From Rhodospirillales bacterium URHD0017 (GTDB lineage: Bacteria > Pseudomonadota > Alphaproteobacteria > Reyranellales > Reyranellaceae), in assembly GCA_900110395.1 (NCBI GenBank), contig FODP01000016.1:89822-153821 (forward strand): 64,000 bases of DNA. Direction: 5' to 3'. Made by a program: the position numbers and the translations under genes. The notes below the pieces were generated by a model, which saw nothing but the letters and a program-made list of their open reading frames with translations, did no database searches and was not told the origin of the DNA. Positions 16,768-25,089 of this stretch are shown here, piece after piece; within the stretch, counting starts at the first letter, position 1, and each line of letters starts with the position of its first letter.

Positions 16768-17388
16768 ATGTCACACCTGGAACTGGCCGAACTCAACGCA
16801 CATCATCACATCGAGTGGGCCAAGCGTGCCATCCTTCTGGTCGACATCGTCGGATCGGTGCGTCTCATTGATCAGGACGAGGTCGGCATCGTCTCGCACT
16901 GGCTCGAGTTCGTCGAGCTCGTGCAGCGCGACATCCTGCGCCCGAACGACGGACAGCTGATCAAGAGCCTGGGCGACGGAATGCTCATCGCCTTTGACGA
17001 TGTCAGGTCGGCGGTCTCGGCGGCGCTCGCGATCCAGGAGGCCAGTACGCGAGCCAATGCCTCGCGGCAGACCGTCGAGCCAATCCTGCTCCGCATGGGG
17101 ATCGAGGTGGGCGACGTCATCGTGGTGAGCTATGACGTGCTGGGCCGCGGCGTCAACCTCGCGGCGCGGCTTATGAGCTTGGCCGGCCCAGGCGAGATCG
17201 TGGTCTCCCAGCACGTGCGCGACGGCCTGACGGACCGCGTCGACGCCGACGTCGACGTCGACGTCGACGTCGACGTCGAGGATATGGGCGACTGCTACGT
17301 TCGCAACCTGCGGCAGCCGGTGCGGGCGTACCGCATCGGGCGATCTGGCCCGCAGCCCGTGATCGGGCCGTCGGCGGTGCTCGACTAG
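16768..17388 (+). CDS. class III adenylate/guanylate cyclase domain protein, truncated by TAG
   Basis: 206 aa from ATG 16768 (GGGGTGGAGG ribosome site). Cyclase catalytic landmarks: ILLVDIVGSVRLID (metal Asp), KSLGDGMLIAFD, GRGVNLAARLM. It ends VRAYRIGRSG ... SAVLD, stop TAG. In the related protein at 20705-22468 the same region runs straight into a TolB-like domain, and here too the frame beyond the TAG encodes TolB-like sequence. The gene is therefore the front part of a broken cyclase-TolB-TPR protein; the catalytic domain itself is complete. A (Asp-Val) repeat precedes the domain's last strands. Confidence 0.8.
   Translation: MSHLELAELNAHHHIEWAKRAILLVDIVGSVRLIDQDEVGIVSHWLEFVELVQRDILRPNDGQLIKSLGDGMLIAFDDVRSAVSAALAIQEASTRANASRQTVEPILLRMGIEVGDVIVVSYDVLGRGVNLAARLMSLAGPGEIVVSQHVRDGLTDRVDADVDVDVDVDVEDMGDCYVRNLRQPVRAYRIGRSGPQPVIGPSAVLD
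17248..17277 (+). repeat. (GACGTC)5 hexanucleotide repeat inside the cyclase gene
   Basis: Five perfect GACGTC units, each self-complementary, encode (Asp-Val)5 where the paralogue at 20705-22468 has a short non-repetitive segment. Likely slippage expansion. Confidence 0.85.
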
Positions 17389-17580
17389 TTGGCGCCTACC
17401 ATCGCTGTCGTGCCGTTCGCCTCGCGCGGTGGCGCCGACAACTACGGCTTGATCGGCGAAATCCTTGCGGAGGAGCTGATCCGCCGGCTGTCTCATGCCT
17501 CCTCCGCGCTGAAGGTCGTGACGCGCCTGTCGACAACAGCGTTCAGCGGTCGCGACATCTCGGCTGGGGAGATCGGCGCG
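17389..17580 (+). pseudogene. TolB-like domain fragment following the cyclase stop codon
   Basis: In frame with the cyclase: after TAG the frame reads LAPTIAVVPFASRGGADNYG, GEILAEELIRRLSHASS, VVTRLSTTAFSGRD. This is the IAVLPF ... E-L-I-x-x-L ... V-x-R-x-S-S pattern of the TolB N-terminal-like domain in cyclase-TolB-TPR proteins. It breaks off near 17580, where homology switches to a phage-type repressor in another frame. No TPR part remains. Confidence 0.7.
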
Positions 17581-17581
17581 C

Positions 17582-17890
17582 GACGCGCGGCTGGAGGGCG
17601 TGCCGGACGCCTATGACTGCTTCGTCTCGGGCGATTCGATGGAGCGGGCCTACGAGCGCGGTAATATCCTGCTGGTCGATCCGGCGGCAAAGGTCGAATC
17701 GGGTGACGACGTCGTCTTCATGCGCGAGGACAAGGACGGGACGCGCTACGTGCTGATCAAGCGCCTGGTAAAGGTGAACGAGCACAGCTTCACGGTGAAG
17801 CAGTACAATCCGCCCAAGACCTTCACGCTGCCTCGCAAGGAGTGGCGCAAGGCGCATCTGGTGATCGGTAAGTACAATCGGGCGAGCTGA
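17582..17890 (+). pseudogene. C-terminal fragment of an S24-family (LexA/CI-like) repressor
   Basis: From RLEGVPDAY to KYNRAS it aligns without gaps with the C-terminal domain of the intact repressor at 28843-29577 (about 70% identical by eye). It keeps the Ser of GDSM and the Lys of VLIKRLV, the self-cleavage dyad. The N-terminal helix-turn-helix is absent: upstream sequence is TolB-like. An ATG at 17600 would allow a 96-aa product. Best read as a deletion or recombination scar that fused two unrelated genes. Confidence 0.75.
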
Positions 17891-17940
17891 ACAACGGGGC
17901 CGGGCCGGCGATGCCCGGTGCCAATTGCAAACTCCAACAG

Positions 17941-18252
17941 CTACTCAAAGGCACCTTTGCGCGTCGCGCCAGCAGGAACCTGCTGTTCCAGACGGACCTG
18001 GTTTACTTTGACGATCTGGCCGAATTCATTCACTTCGTAGATCACCTGGACCTCACGGGGCCTGCCGCCCTCGCCAGCGAATGCCATTTCCAGCAAGGAA
18101 AACATCAAACCGTCAACGTGAATGACAATCTCCTCGGTTTTCGCCGGCTCGGCGGACTGGAGAATCGCCTGTGTGAAGACTTTGTCCTTGGCATCGACCG
18201 TCACTTTGATGATCCGCACGTAGCCGAGGAAAGTCTTGCTTGTCGTCGGCAC
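17941..18252 (-). CDS. hypothetical protein, 103 aa, last gene of the G1/PAP2 group
   Basis: Starts MPTTSKTFLGYVRIIKVTVD; mixed strand/helix pattern (TEEIVIHVDGLMFSLLEMAF, then VQVIYEVNEFGQIVKVNQVRL). No signal peptide and no known family. It lies 234 bp downstream of the G1 peptidase gene on the same strand. Its composition argues for a real gene. The preceding gap (18253-18486) shows no obvious gene. Confidence 0.55.
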   Translation of the reverse strand: MPTTSKTFLGYVRIIKVTVDAKDKVFTQAILQSAEPAKTEEIVIHVDGLMFSLLEMAFAGEGGRPREVQVIYEVNEFGQIVKVNQVRLEQQVPAGATRKGAFE

Positions 18253-18486
18253 ATGTCTCTCCCGTGTCGATACCTTGACCAGAGCATCGTCGGTTCGGCC
18301 GAATCCAGCCGCACCGGCAATGCCGTTGAAGAGCGCCGTCGAACCGCGGAAATGCCCGGAAGTCGTGAAGACACAGCGCAGCTAGAGCGGAATGCGATCA
18401 GGTGATTCCACCTGGACGCATCGTGCTCCAGCCGGCGGCCTCGACAAGAACCCTCACACTCCGACACCCTGGACCCTGACGGGTCG

Positions 18487-19554
18487 TCAGGGGCCGGTGT
18501 AGCTCATGTCGAGTCGTTGCGAAGGCACCAGCCTCTTCCTGGCCACCGAGATGGTCCTGACGTAGCCGGGCGGTACTATTTCCTTCATGCGGATGAGTTG
18601 GGCCAACTCGATGCCGATCGAGGTCGGCGTCGAACCATCCGGGTTCGTGGATTCGACGCGGCATCCCGTGAAGGCGAAATCCTGGTAGGCCGTCAGAGGG
18701 AACGGGTACCAGCTGTCGCCGCCCGGGGGAGTGGGTCGTTCCAGGATCCATTCCGCCGTCGCCCCCGAGACGACGCACCCCGTCGGCGCCGTGACAGAGA
18801 AGCCGAGAGTGGAAGTTGGCGTGGTGTTGTTCCTGATGCTCAATAGCACTGTCGTCGGACTGGTCACCCTCACACTGGCATAGATTTCGTCACCCGCATT
18901 GACCGGCAGATTCACGGGCGAGATCGTCGTTGGAGAAGTTGGAAAGTCTTTCGCCCACCACTGGTACCAGGCGTAGTAGCTTGCCGTTGCCGTGGCCGTG
19001 TCGAAGATCTGCGTCGTCCCGATCTGCGGCAGTGTCGAATCGCGGTACGCTGCTTGCCCATCCAGTCCTACAAAGATCGAACTATGGTACTCGGGGGCCG
19101 TGCCGCCCACCGGTGCGGCGACAGCCGGCACGATCCACGTCCCCTCCACGAAGGTCAAGCTTTCGCCTGTGCTTCGCTTCTGCAGCAAGAAGCCGTTGGG
19201 CGTCACGTAGCCGCCGGACCAGTTGTTGCTCCCCTGATTTGGCCATGGATGGCCAGGAAGAGTCAGGCTCGTCGAGAAGAAGGACACCGGAAACGCCGTC
19301 AAATCAGCTTCAGCCGAGACGAACTGCACGGGCTTGCCCGGTTCGGGCCCGGTGAGATAATTGAGGCTGGAGATGTAGCCGGGCGATCCGGTCGGATAGT
19401 CAGAGGGAACGGGAAGCCCGTATTGGCGCAGTTCCTCGGCCGACGCAGTCAACGGATTGAAGCCCGACGGGGGCAGCGGCGGAAACGTCGTCCTTGCCCG
19501 CAGCTCGGCCAGGGCATCGATAACGAATTGCGGCAACTCCTCAACGCTTTCCAT
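18487..19554 (-). CDS. G1-family glutamic peptidase (eqolisin-like)
   Basis: 355 aa. Landmarks of the G1 beta-sandwich: NNWSGGYV (~110-117), FVEGTWIVP, SSIFVGLDG, TLPQIGTTQ (Gln177 at the position of the catalytic Gln), YYAWYQWW, VNAGDEIYASV, TAEWILE (Glu268 at the position of the catalytic Glu). G1 enzymes are acid-active peptidases known from fungi and found in some bacteria. No signal peptide: the first ~30 residues (MESVEELPQFVIDALAEL) form a charged helix followed by a Pro-rich stretch, possibly a pro-region. It starts 10 nt after the PAP2 gene stop, so the two are in one transcript. Confidence 0.85.
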   Translation of the reverse strand: MESVEELPQFVIDALAELRARTTFPPLPPSGFNPLTASAEELRQYGLPVPSDYPTGSPGYISSLNYLTGPEPGKPVQFVSAEADLTAFPVSFFSTSLTLPGHPWPNQGSNNWSGGYVTPNGFLLQKRSTGESLTFVEGTWIVPAVAAPVGGTAPEYHSSIFVGLDGQAAYRDSTLPQIGTTQIFDTATATASYYAWYQWWAKDFPTSPTTISPVNLPVNAGDEIYASVRVTSPTTVLLSIRNNTTPTSTLGFSVTAPTGCVVSGATAEWILERPTPPGGDSWYPFPLTAYQDFAFTGCRVESTNPDGSTPTSIGIELAQLIRMKEIVPPGYVRTISVARKRLVPSQRLDMSYTGP

Positions 19555-19564
19555 CGGACCCTCC

Positions 19565-20638
19565 CTATGGGTTCAACTTCCAGTCTTGATTGGCTGCCGT
19601 CACGACGGCCTGGCCGAACTTCTTGATCACGTAGTCGTTGGGCTTGTTCGGGTCACCACCGGCAACGAGCGCCGACAGCTTGTCGAAGACCGAGATTGCC
19701 GGGGCTGCCGCGCCGTATGCCAGGATGCGACCGGCCTCCGAGTCGGACGGATAGTGCAGCCCTGCAATCTCGCGGTTGCGCGCCACACGCCGGGCCAGCA
19801 CTGAAAGGACACCATTGATCGTGTTCTGGTGAGCCACCGGCACATTGGCGCTAGGAATCGACAGAACCAGCTGCATGCACCTGGCCATCAGATAGGCCTG
19901 AGTCGCGTGTCCGCTGGGATACGACGAATGCCCCGGAACCGGTATGGGCGGCGACAGGCCCGGCATCTCCCAGGAGGGCCGTGGCCGGTCGAAAACGTCC
20001 TTGTAGTGAAGGGCCGCGAACGAGCCGATCAGGCTGGCGATGTGCAGCACGCGGAAGGTTCGGTAGTGGGACGCCGGGTTCATGGCCATCGCCTCCATGA
20101 AGGCCGTGATGAACTCGACGTCCTGGGTCAGGATCTCGCCCAGGGCCGAGGCGCGCTCGTCCCGCGCCATGTTGAACATCGTTTCGTTCTCAATCTGCTG
20201 ATTGGTCTTGGGCCCAGGGGCGGGAACGAGATTGAGATCGAGCAGGATCTGGGTGAGTGCGTCATCCAGATTTGCATTGGCCCAGTTACCCGACCCTGCC
20301 TGCGCGAACTGCTTCAGGACGCGCCAAGCGAACCATCGTGCCGCCCAGCTGCGATCGTCGAACTTGACGTCGAGGCCGGCCGCGGCGGCAGTGGCAAACC
20401 TGACCTTCTTGTTCCCAGGCCCAGGTGTTGACGCATCCTGGATGAAGACCTGGCGCAAGAGCCTCCCGACAGGCGTGGCCCCGCCGCTCGGGATCTCCAT
20501 CGCAAACGGAAAGTCCCCCCGGTCGGGCAGAACCCAGCCACCCGAGTCGCCGTTGATGCCGGCGTTGCCGGTATTCCCGGTGTTGCCGGTATTCCCCGTG
20601 TTGCCCGTATTCCCCGTGTTCCCCGTATTGCCAGTCAT
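19565..20638 (-). CDS. soluble PAP2/vanadium-haloperoxidase superfamily protein with N-terminal (GNT)7 repeat
   Basis: 357 aa from ATG 20638. Residues 3-35 have Gly at every third position: seven GNT units, then GNA, GIN, GDS, GGW. The PAP2 core follows: HYKDVFDRPRPSW (Lys213, Arg220), PVPGHSSYPSGHATQ (His244), RNREIAGLHYPSDSE (Arg289, His295, Asp299), all expected active-site residues present. No signal peptide or membrane segments. It sits 66 bp after the cyclase-TolB-TPR gene and 10 bp before the G1 peptidase gene, mirroring the regulator-PAP2-S8 order on the other side. Confidence 0.85.
   Translation of the reverse strand: MTGNTGNTGNTGNTGNTGNTGNTGNAGINGDSGGWVLPDRGDFPFAMEIPSGGATPVGRLLRQVFIQDASTPGPGNKKVRFATAAAAGLDVKFDDRSWAARWFAWRVLKQFAQAGSGNWANANLDDALTQILLDLNLVPAPGPKTNQQIENETMFNMARDERASALGEILTQDVEFITAFMEAMAMNPASHYRTFRVLHIASLIGSFAALHYKDVFDRPRPSWEMPGLSPPIPVPGHSSYPSGHATQAYLMARCMQLVLSIPSANVPVAHQNTINGVLSVLARRVARNREIAGLHYPSDSEAGRILAYGAAAPAISVFDKLSALVAGGDPNKPNDYVIKKFGQAVVTAANQDWKLNP
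20561..20632 (-). repeat. 9-nt tandem repeat encoding (Gly-Asn-Thr)7-Gly-Asn-Ala
   Basis: Alternating GGC/GGG, AAT/AAC and ACG/ACC codons, so the DNA repeat is imperfect while the peptide repeat is exact. Confidence 0.9.
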
Positions 20639-20704
20639 GGTCTCGTCTCCCTCGTTTGGCACGCCAGTCCTTGGTACTACCTGTGATTGTCTTTTTTGTG
20701 GCTT

Positions 20705-22468
20705 TTACTCCGGCAGCCCCGCCTCCCGCAGTCGGCCAAGCCAGCCCGCGAGAATCGGCTCGACGAACGGACAGCGCGGGGCGTAGACGCCGACGCGGAA
20801 ATCCGGCTGCAGCGTGAGCAGGTGGCGCGCCGCCGCTTCGGCCTCCGCCCGTCGTCCCTGCGCCATCAGGCTGGCGATCAGGGTGCGCGACGTGAAGCGG
20901 ATCGAGCGGTTGTGGGCGACGGCACTGCGGGCCCATATCGCGGCCTGCTCGTAGTCGCCGTTGACGTAGTGCGCCTGGGCCAGGATGCCCTCGTGCCAGA
21001 ACGTATAGCGGTCCGCTGGCGCCAGGCGCTGGCCACGCTCGGCATGTGCGACCGCAAGCGGACCGTTGCCCATGTAGCCGCGCGCCGCGCTGCTCATCGA
21101 CCAGGCCATGGCCACGCTGGGCCCGAGCTCGATCGCCTGATCGAGGAAGCTGAAAGCCGTGGAGCTGTCGCGCAGCAGGAACGACTGGACGTGGCCGTAG
21201 ATGGCGAGCGCGAGGGCGTCGCTGCCGTCACGCTCGATCGCCGCCAGGGCATGGTCGGCGGCCGCCTTGGCATCGCCATCCGGATCGGGCGAGCCGATCT
21301 CGCCGACCCGGAAGATGTACCACAGGGCGACGTAGGTATAGGGCGGCGCATAGCCCGGATCATGAGCGATCGCCTGCTGGAGCAGGCCGCGGGCCTTGCG
21401 GAAGCTGTCGGCGTCCATGCGGTAGAGAAGGTCGAGCGCCTGCAGCAGCAGGTCATAGGCCGTGATGCTGCTCGGGTGCTTGCGCAGAGCCCGGCGCAAT
21501 TCAAGCTCGCGCACATTGGGAGCGATGATCTTCACCAGGCGAAACGCGATGCGATCCTGCAGATTGAACAGGTCATCGAGTGCGCCGTCGTGGCGCTCGG
21601 AGTAGACGACGGTGCCGCCGACAACGTCCGTCAGCTCGGTGTAGACGCGCAGCCGGTTGCCGCTGCGCAGGACTCCACCACTCAGGATGTAGCGGACGTC
21701 CAGCCGGCGACCGACGTCGATCGGATCGACCGACCCGCTGGCGAAGGAAAGGGTCGTACCGCGCGAGATCACGAACAGGTCCTTGAGGCCAGAAAAACCA
21801 TGCGCGATGGCGTCGACCATGCCGAGCGCGACATTGTCGGAGTCGCCGTCACCGTGAAGCGTGCGGAAAGGCAGGAGGGCGATCGAGGGCCGCGCTTCCT
21901 CGTCGGCACCGACTTCGCCCAGGCGCAGCCGCGAGCCCGCCGCCGGTTCCGGCCGCAGGGCGTAGACACGCACCGGCTTCTGCATGTTTCGTAACAGCAG
22001 TTCCCCGAGATCGATGGCGTCGGTGCGCGCCTTGGGCTGCAGCTTGTCGGCGACCACCTGCGAGACGATGACGTCGCCCGGTTCGGCGTAGGTCTGCAGG
22101 CGCGCCGCCACGTTCACACCCTCGCCATAGACATCGCCCTTCTCGGCGATGATGTCGGCGAAGTTGACGCCCATGCGAAAGGCAATGCGCAGGCTGGGAG
22201 GTTGCGCCACGGTCGCACGGGCAAGTGCGCGCTGGAGCTCGACGGCGCAGGTCGCAGCGCCGTCCGCCGTGTCGAATATGGCGATGAAGCCGTCACCCGT
22301 GTTCTTGACGATCCGACCGCTGTGGGCGGCGATCCCGGGTTCGATCACCTCGTCGCGCAGGCGCATCAACTGTCGGTGGGTATCTTCTTCTGCCGATTCG
22401 ATCAGGCGCGTGTAACCCACGACGTCGGCGGCAAGTACGGCAGCGGGCTGTCGCTGTAGGCTGGTCAC
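20705..22468 (-). CDS. adenylate cyclase - TolB-like - TPR signalling protein
   Basis: 587 aa from GTG 22468 (GAGGCGCC ribosome site; a longer upstream reading lacks family resemblance). Class III cyclase domain at ~1-190: AAVLAADVVGYTRLIE (metal Asp), VKNTGDGFIAIFD, GEGVNVAARLQ. A TolB N-terminal-like domain follows (PSIALLPFRTL ... VRYILSGGVLR), then TPR repeats to the end (DPGYAPPYTYVALWY ... GRRAEAEAAARHLLTLQPDF). It probably makes cAMP in response to something sensed by the TPR part. First gene of the leftward PAP2/G1 module. Confidence 0.9.
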   Translation of the reverse strand: MTSLQRQPAAVLAADVVGYTRLIESAEEDTHRQLMRLRDEVIEPGIAAHSGRIVKNTGDGFIAIFDTADGAATCAVELQRALARATVAQPPSLRIAFRMGVNFADIIAEKGDVYGEGVNVAARLQTYAEPGDVIVSQVVADKLQPKARTDAIDLGELLLRNMQKPVRVYALRPEPAAGSRLRLGEVGADEEARPSIALLPFRTLHGDGDSDNVALGMVDAIAHGFSGLKDLFVISRGTTLSFASGSVDPIDVGRRLDVRYILSGGVLRSGNRLRVYTELTDVVGGTVVYSERHDGALDDLFNLQDRIAFRLVKIIAPNVRELELRRALRKHPSSITAYDLLLQALDLLYRMDADSFRKARGLLQQAIAHDPGYAPPYTYVALWYIFRVGEIGSPDPDGDAKAAADHALAAIERDGSDALALAIYGHVQSFLLRDSSTAFSFLDQAIELGPSVAMAWSMSSAARGYMGNGPLAVAHAERGQRLAPADRYTFWHEGILAQAHYVNGDYEQAAIWARSAVAHNRSIRFTSRTLIASLMAQGRRAEAEAAARHLLTLQPDFRVGVYAPRCPFVEPILAGWLGRLREAGLPE

Positions 22469-22896
22469 GGCGCCTCGCCGAAAATGCGGTACTCGCAGGC
22501 AGCGTACTCCACGGCTGCCAAAATGAACATCACATAGGGGCCGTGCTGGTACAGACCGCGTGACAAGCGACAGGTTTGCCACACAAGGACGACTCGCGCG
22601 CGTGAAGACGTCAGCGCTGCAAGTTTCCAGGCCTTTCCAGGCGAAGGTGTACGCGGCACCCTGCGGTTGCCATCAGCCCCGCGATATGTCGCAATCGTTG
22701 CTGCAATGACACACTGCAATTATTAGCAAGTGTTCGCAAAAGCTTTGGTCTATTTGCGTCACCACGTGCAAGATTTGCCTCCATGCAAGCAATTGGCAAT
22801 TGCAACTATCGGCCGTTGATCGAGCTTGATGACCCGCCAGTTCATTGACACCGACCGGGATGGGACGCACGCATCGGGCTCGGCGTGTGCCTGACG
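22469..22896. other. non-coding stretch upstream of the cyclase gene
   Basis: No convincing gene on either strand. The part from about 22680 to 22830 is clearly richer in A+T than its surroundings. It probably contains the promoter of the cyclase module; no single promoter stood out. Confidence 0.5.
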
Positions 22897-23112
22897 CTAC
22901 TGCCACGGCCGCCACCTGCGCAGCGGGCCGGTCCAGCCGTTGCGGCGCGGGCACTCCAGTCCGAGCGCACAGCGGTGCTCGCTGACGGTCGAGACGCGGA
23001 ACCTGCGCCCGGTCTCCGTCGCGATCAGCGTCGCCATCTCGACGTTGGTGTGGGTCGCGGCGTTGCGCGTCAGGATCTCCGTGCACCGCTGGTCCCAACG
23101 CGGCCTCGCCAT
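22897..23112 (-). CDS. small phage-associated hypothetical protein, 71 aa
   Basis: Starts at the ATG sharing one base with the terminase stop (TGATG). It is a paralogue of the protein at 28271-28531: RWDQRCTEILTRN / RWDARCSEILQRM, then ETGRRF / ETDKRF and RRNGW / RRNDW align. Function unknown. The conserved helical core with basic residues suggests a small DNA-binding protein. Being next to terminase in one place and next to a Cro-like gene in the other marks both as parts of one phage type. Confidence 0.65.
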   Translation of the reverse strand: MARPRWDQRCTEILTRNAATHTNVEMATLIATETGRRFRVSTVSEHRCALGLECPRRNGWTGPLRRWRPWQ

Positions 23113-24611
23113 CAGACGATCCTCCGCTTGAGGCTCTTGATCAATTCCTCGGTCCGCTGGTCGTCGGCGTCGGAGCGTTGCGCCACGGGATAGGCGAAGG
23201 TGAGCGCCAGCGCGTCGCCATCGTCGGGCGAGGCCAGTCCGCGGCGGCGCATGTCCTGCTTGCGCTCGAGCTGGAGCGCGTTGGCGGCGTCGTAGCCGTA
23301 CTCGACGCCGGTCAGGTCGGCGGCGAGATCGCGGTCGTCGGGCAGGCAGCCGACCTTGCACCAGTCCTTGAGGAAGCCCCACATCTCCGACCGCTTGTTG
23401 GCGTAGAGCGCCTTGGCGGTGCCCACCGCCCCGCCGTCGGTGCGATCGGCCTTGCCGCCGAAATCGACCGCGACGAGACCTTCGCAGCCGAGCTGGCCCA
23501 GGCGATCGAAGACGCCCCAGCCGATGCCGGTCGCATCGACGAAGACCGCCGCGGGCTTGTGCAGCTCGACCTGCTCGAGCACGCGGCTCGCAACCTGCAT
23601 CAGGTCGGGGATGCGGAACTTGACGGCCGGGATCGAGCGGGCGTCGAGGCCCTGGCGGAAGCGGATGACCGTCTGGTCGCCGCCCTGGCGGGCGATGTCG
23701 ACGCCCATGATCAGCGGCGTCTCGACATCGCTCGCCAGCTCGCGGGCGATCGCGGCGTCGACGCGCTCGCCGTCGATGAACTGCAGGTCGCCGGCCCGCG
23801 GGAAGACGCCGCGCACGCGCACCCGAATGAAGTCGGAATCCTCGCCGTAGTCCTTCACCCATTCGGCGATCTGCGCCTTGTTGGTCATCGACACGGAGCG
23901 GGAGTCGACCTGGACCGGCTGCCAGCGATGGGCGAAGCGGCCGCCGGCGAAGCATTCGCGGAAGCGGCCGGCGTTGCGCGTCGGATTGCCGAACACGCAC
24001 CAGAACAGCTCCGTCCTGGCGTCGGTCAGGGCGCCTTCGATGGTTTCCCAGATGCCGTCAGGGATGGACGAGGCTTCGTCGAAGATGGCGAAGGCGCGCC
24101 GGCCCTTGTTGTGCAGTCCGGCAATCGCTTCGGTGTTCTGTTCCGACCAGGTGATGGCATCGACCCGCCAGGTCTTCTCGTGGCCGGGCAAGGTCGAGGC
24201 GAGCGCCGTGGCCGAGTAGGTGAACCAGCTGCGGTTGACGCAGAGCCCGTACCACTTGGCGAGCTCGGGCCAGGTCTTGGTGCGAAGCTGGCCTTCGGTG
24301 TTGGCGGTGACGATGCCGCGCGCATCGCGTGCGGTCGACAGCGCCCACAGCACGATCCAGGCGACCAGCGCCGACTTGCCGACGCCGTGGCCGGAAGCCA
24401 CTGCCGCCCGCACCGCCTCCGCGGCGCTCATCAGGCCGGCGCCCAGCTGCTCGAGGATCGCGCGCTGCCAGGGCTCGGGCCCCTCCTCTTCGGCGAGCGC
24501 CGTGCCGGGCACGCCCCACGGGAAGGCGTACATGACGTAGCCCAGGGGATCGAAGCGCATGGCGCCGATCTCGTCGTTCAGGCGCTTCTCGGCCTTAACC
24601 GCGGCGAGCAT
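23112..24611 (-). CDS. phage terminase large subunit
   Basis: 499 aa from ATG 24611. ATPase: Walker A SGHGVGKSAL (residues 73-82) and Walker B FAIFDEAS. RNase-H-like nuclease: MGVDIARQGGDQTVI (first Asp) and FVDATGIGWG (second Asp), with a later DGDAL motif. Complete by length and motifs. The start overlaps the small-subunit gene by 17 nt. No portal, capsid or tail genes follow; downstream there is only the 71-aa gene and then host DNA, so this is a phage remnant or a small satellite-type segment. Confidence 0.9.
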   Translation of the reverse strand: MLAAVKAEKRLNDEIGAMRFDPLGYVMYAFPWGVPGTALAEEEGPEPWQRAILEQLGAGLMSAAEAVRAAVASGHGVGKSALVAWIVLWALSTARDARGIVTANTEGQLRTKTWPELAKWYGLCVNRSWFTYSATALASTLPGHEKTWRVDAITWSEQNTEAIAGLHNKGRRAFAIFDEASSIPDGIWETIEGALTDARTELFWCVFGNPTRNAGRFRECFAGGRFAHRWQPVQVDSRSVSMTNKAQIAEWVKDYGEDSDFIRVRVRGVFPRAGDLQFIDGERVDAAIARELASDVETPLIMGVDIARQGGDQTVIRFRQGLDARSIPAVKFRIPDLMQVASRVLEQVELHKPAAVFVDATGIGWGVFDRLGQLGCEGLVAVDFGGKADRTDGGAVGTAKALYANKRSEMWGFLKDWCKVGCLPDDRDLAADLTGVEYGYDAANALQLERKQDMRRRGLASPDDGDALALTFAYPVAQRSDADDQRTEELIKSLKRRIV

Positions 24612-25089
24612 TTCGTGCCCTTTCCCCGGCGGCGTCCAACGCCTCCAGCATCTCGGCGACGGCCTGATCATCCTGCTCGACCCTGTCCCGCCACCGATCG
24701 GGCTGGCGGCTCTTCAGCCAGAACAGGCAGGCGGCGGTGTCCGGCGGATAGTGCTCGGTGTAGGCCACCTCGAGCGCCTTCCCCTGGTGACTGAAGATGC
24801 GGACGGCGGCGTGGCTGTAGCCGATGGCGCGACGCCACAGCCGATCGGCGACGTCGGCATCAGCCAACGTCCGGCCGGCGCGGACGGCGTCGGCGAATTC
24901 AGGGACGGAGGCGAGCCACTCCTGCAGCGTCGCCGGTGGCACCTCGAAGAAGCCCGCCAGCTCCTCGTCGTCGGCGCCCAGCAGCAGGCAGAGCTTGCGC
25001 GCCTGCTCGGCATACTCGGCCTGGTAGGACGAGAGCGGGACGGCGCGCCTGGCGCGGGCGGTCTTGGGGGAAGCGGGTGTCGTGGTCAC
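24595..25089 (-). CDS. terminase small subunit-like protein
   Basis: 164 aa. A helix-turn-helix-like region at ~30-75 (RKLCLLLGADDEELAGFFEV, then TLQEWLASVPEFADAVRAG) is followed by ADADVADRLWRRAIGYSH and CLFWLKSRQPDRWRD, a pattern typical of phage small terminases that recognise packaging sites. It overlaps the large-subunit gene. Residues 1-20 are Ala/Thr/Arg-rich and probably disordered. Confidence 0.8.
   Translation of the reverse strand: MTTTPASPKTARARRAVPLSSYQAEYAEQARKLCLLLGADDEELAGFFEVPPATLQEWLASVPEFADAVRAGRTLADADVADRLWRRAIGYSHAAVRIFSHQGKALEVAYTEHYPPDTAACLFWLKSRQPDRWRDRVEQDDQAVAEMLEALDAAGERARNARRG

Noticed and set aside
20687..21994. 435-codon plus-strand frame opposite the cyclase-TolB-TPR gene
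   Set aside because: Shadow of a GC-rich gene; the amino acid pattern is antisense-like, with runs of Arg, Ala and Val and no domain.
23178..24794. 538-codon plus-strand frame opposite the terminase
   Set aside because: The terminase has complete ATPase and nuclease motifs; the opposite frame has none.
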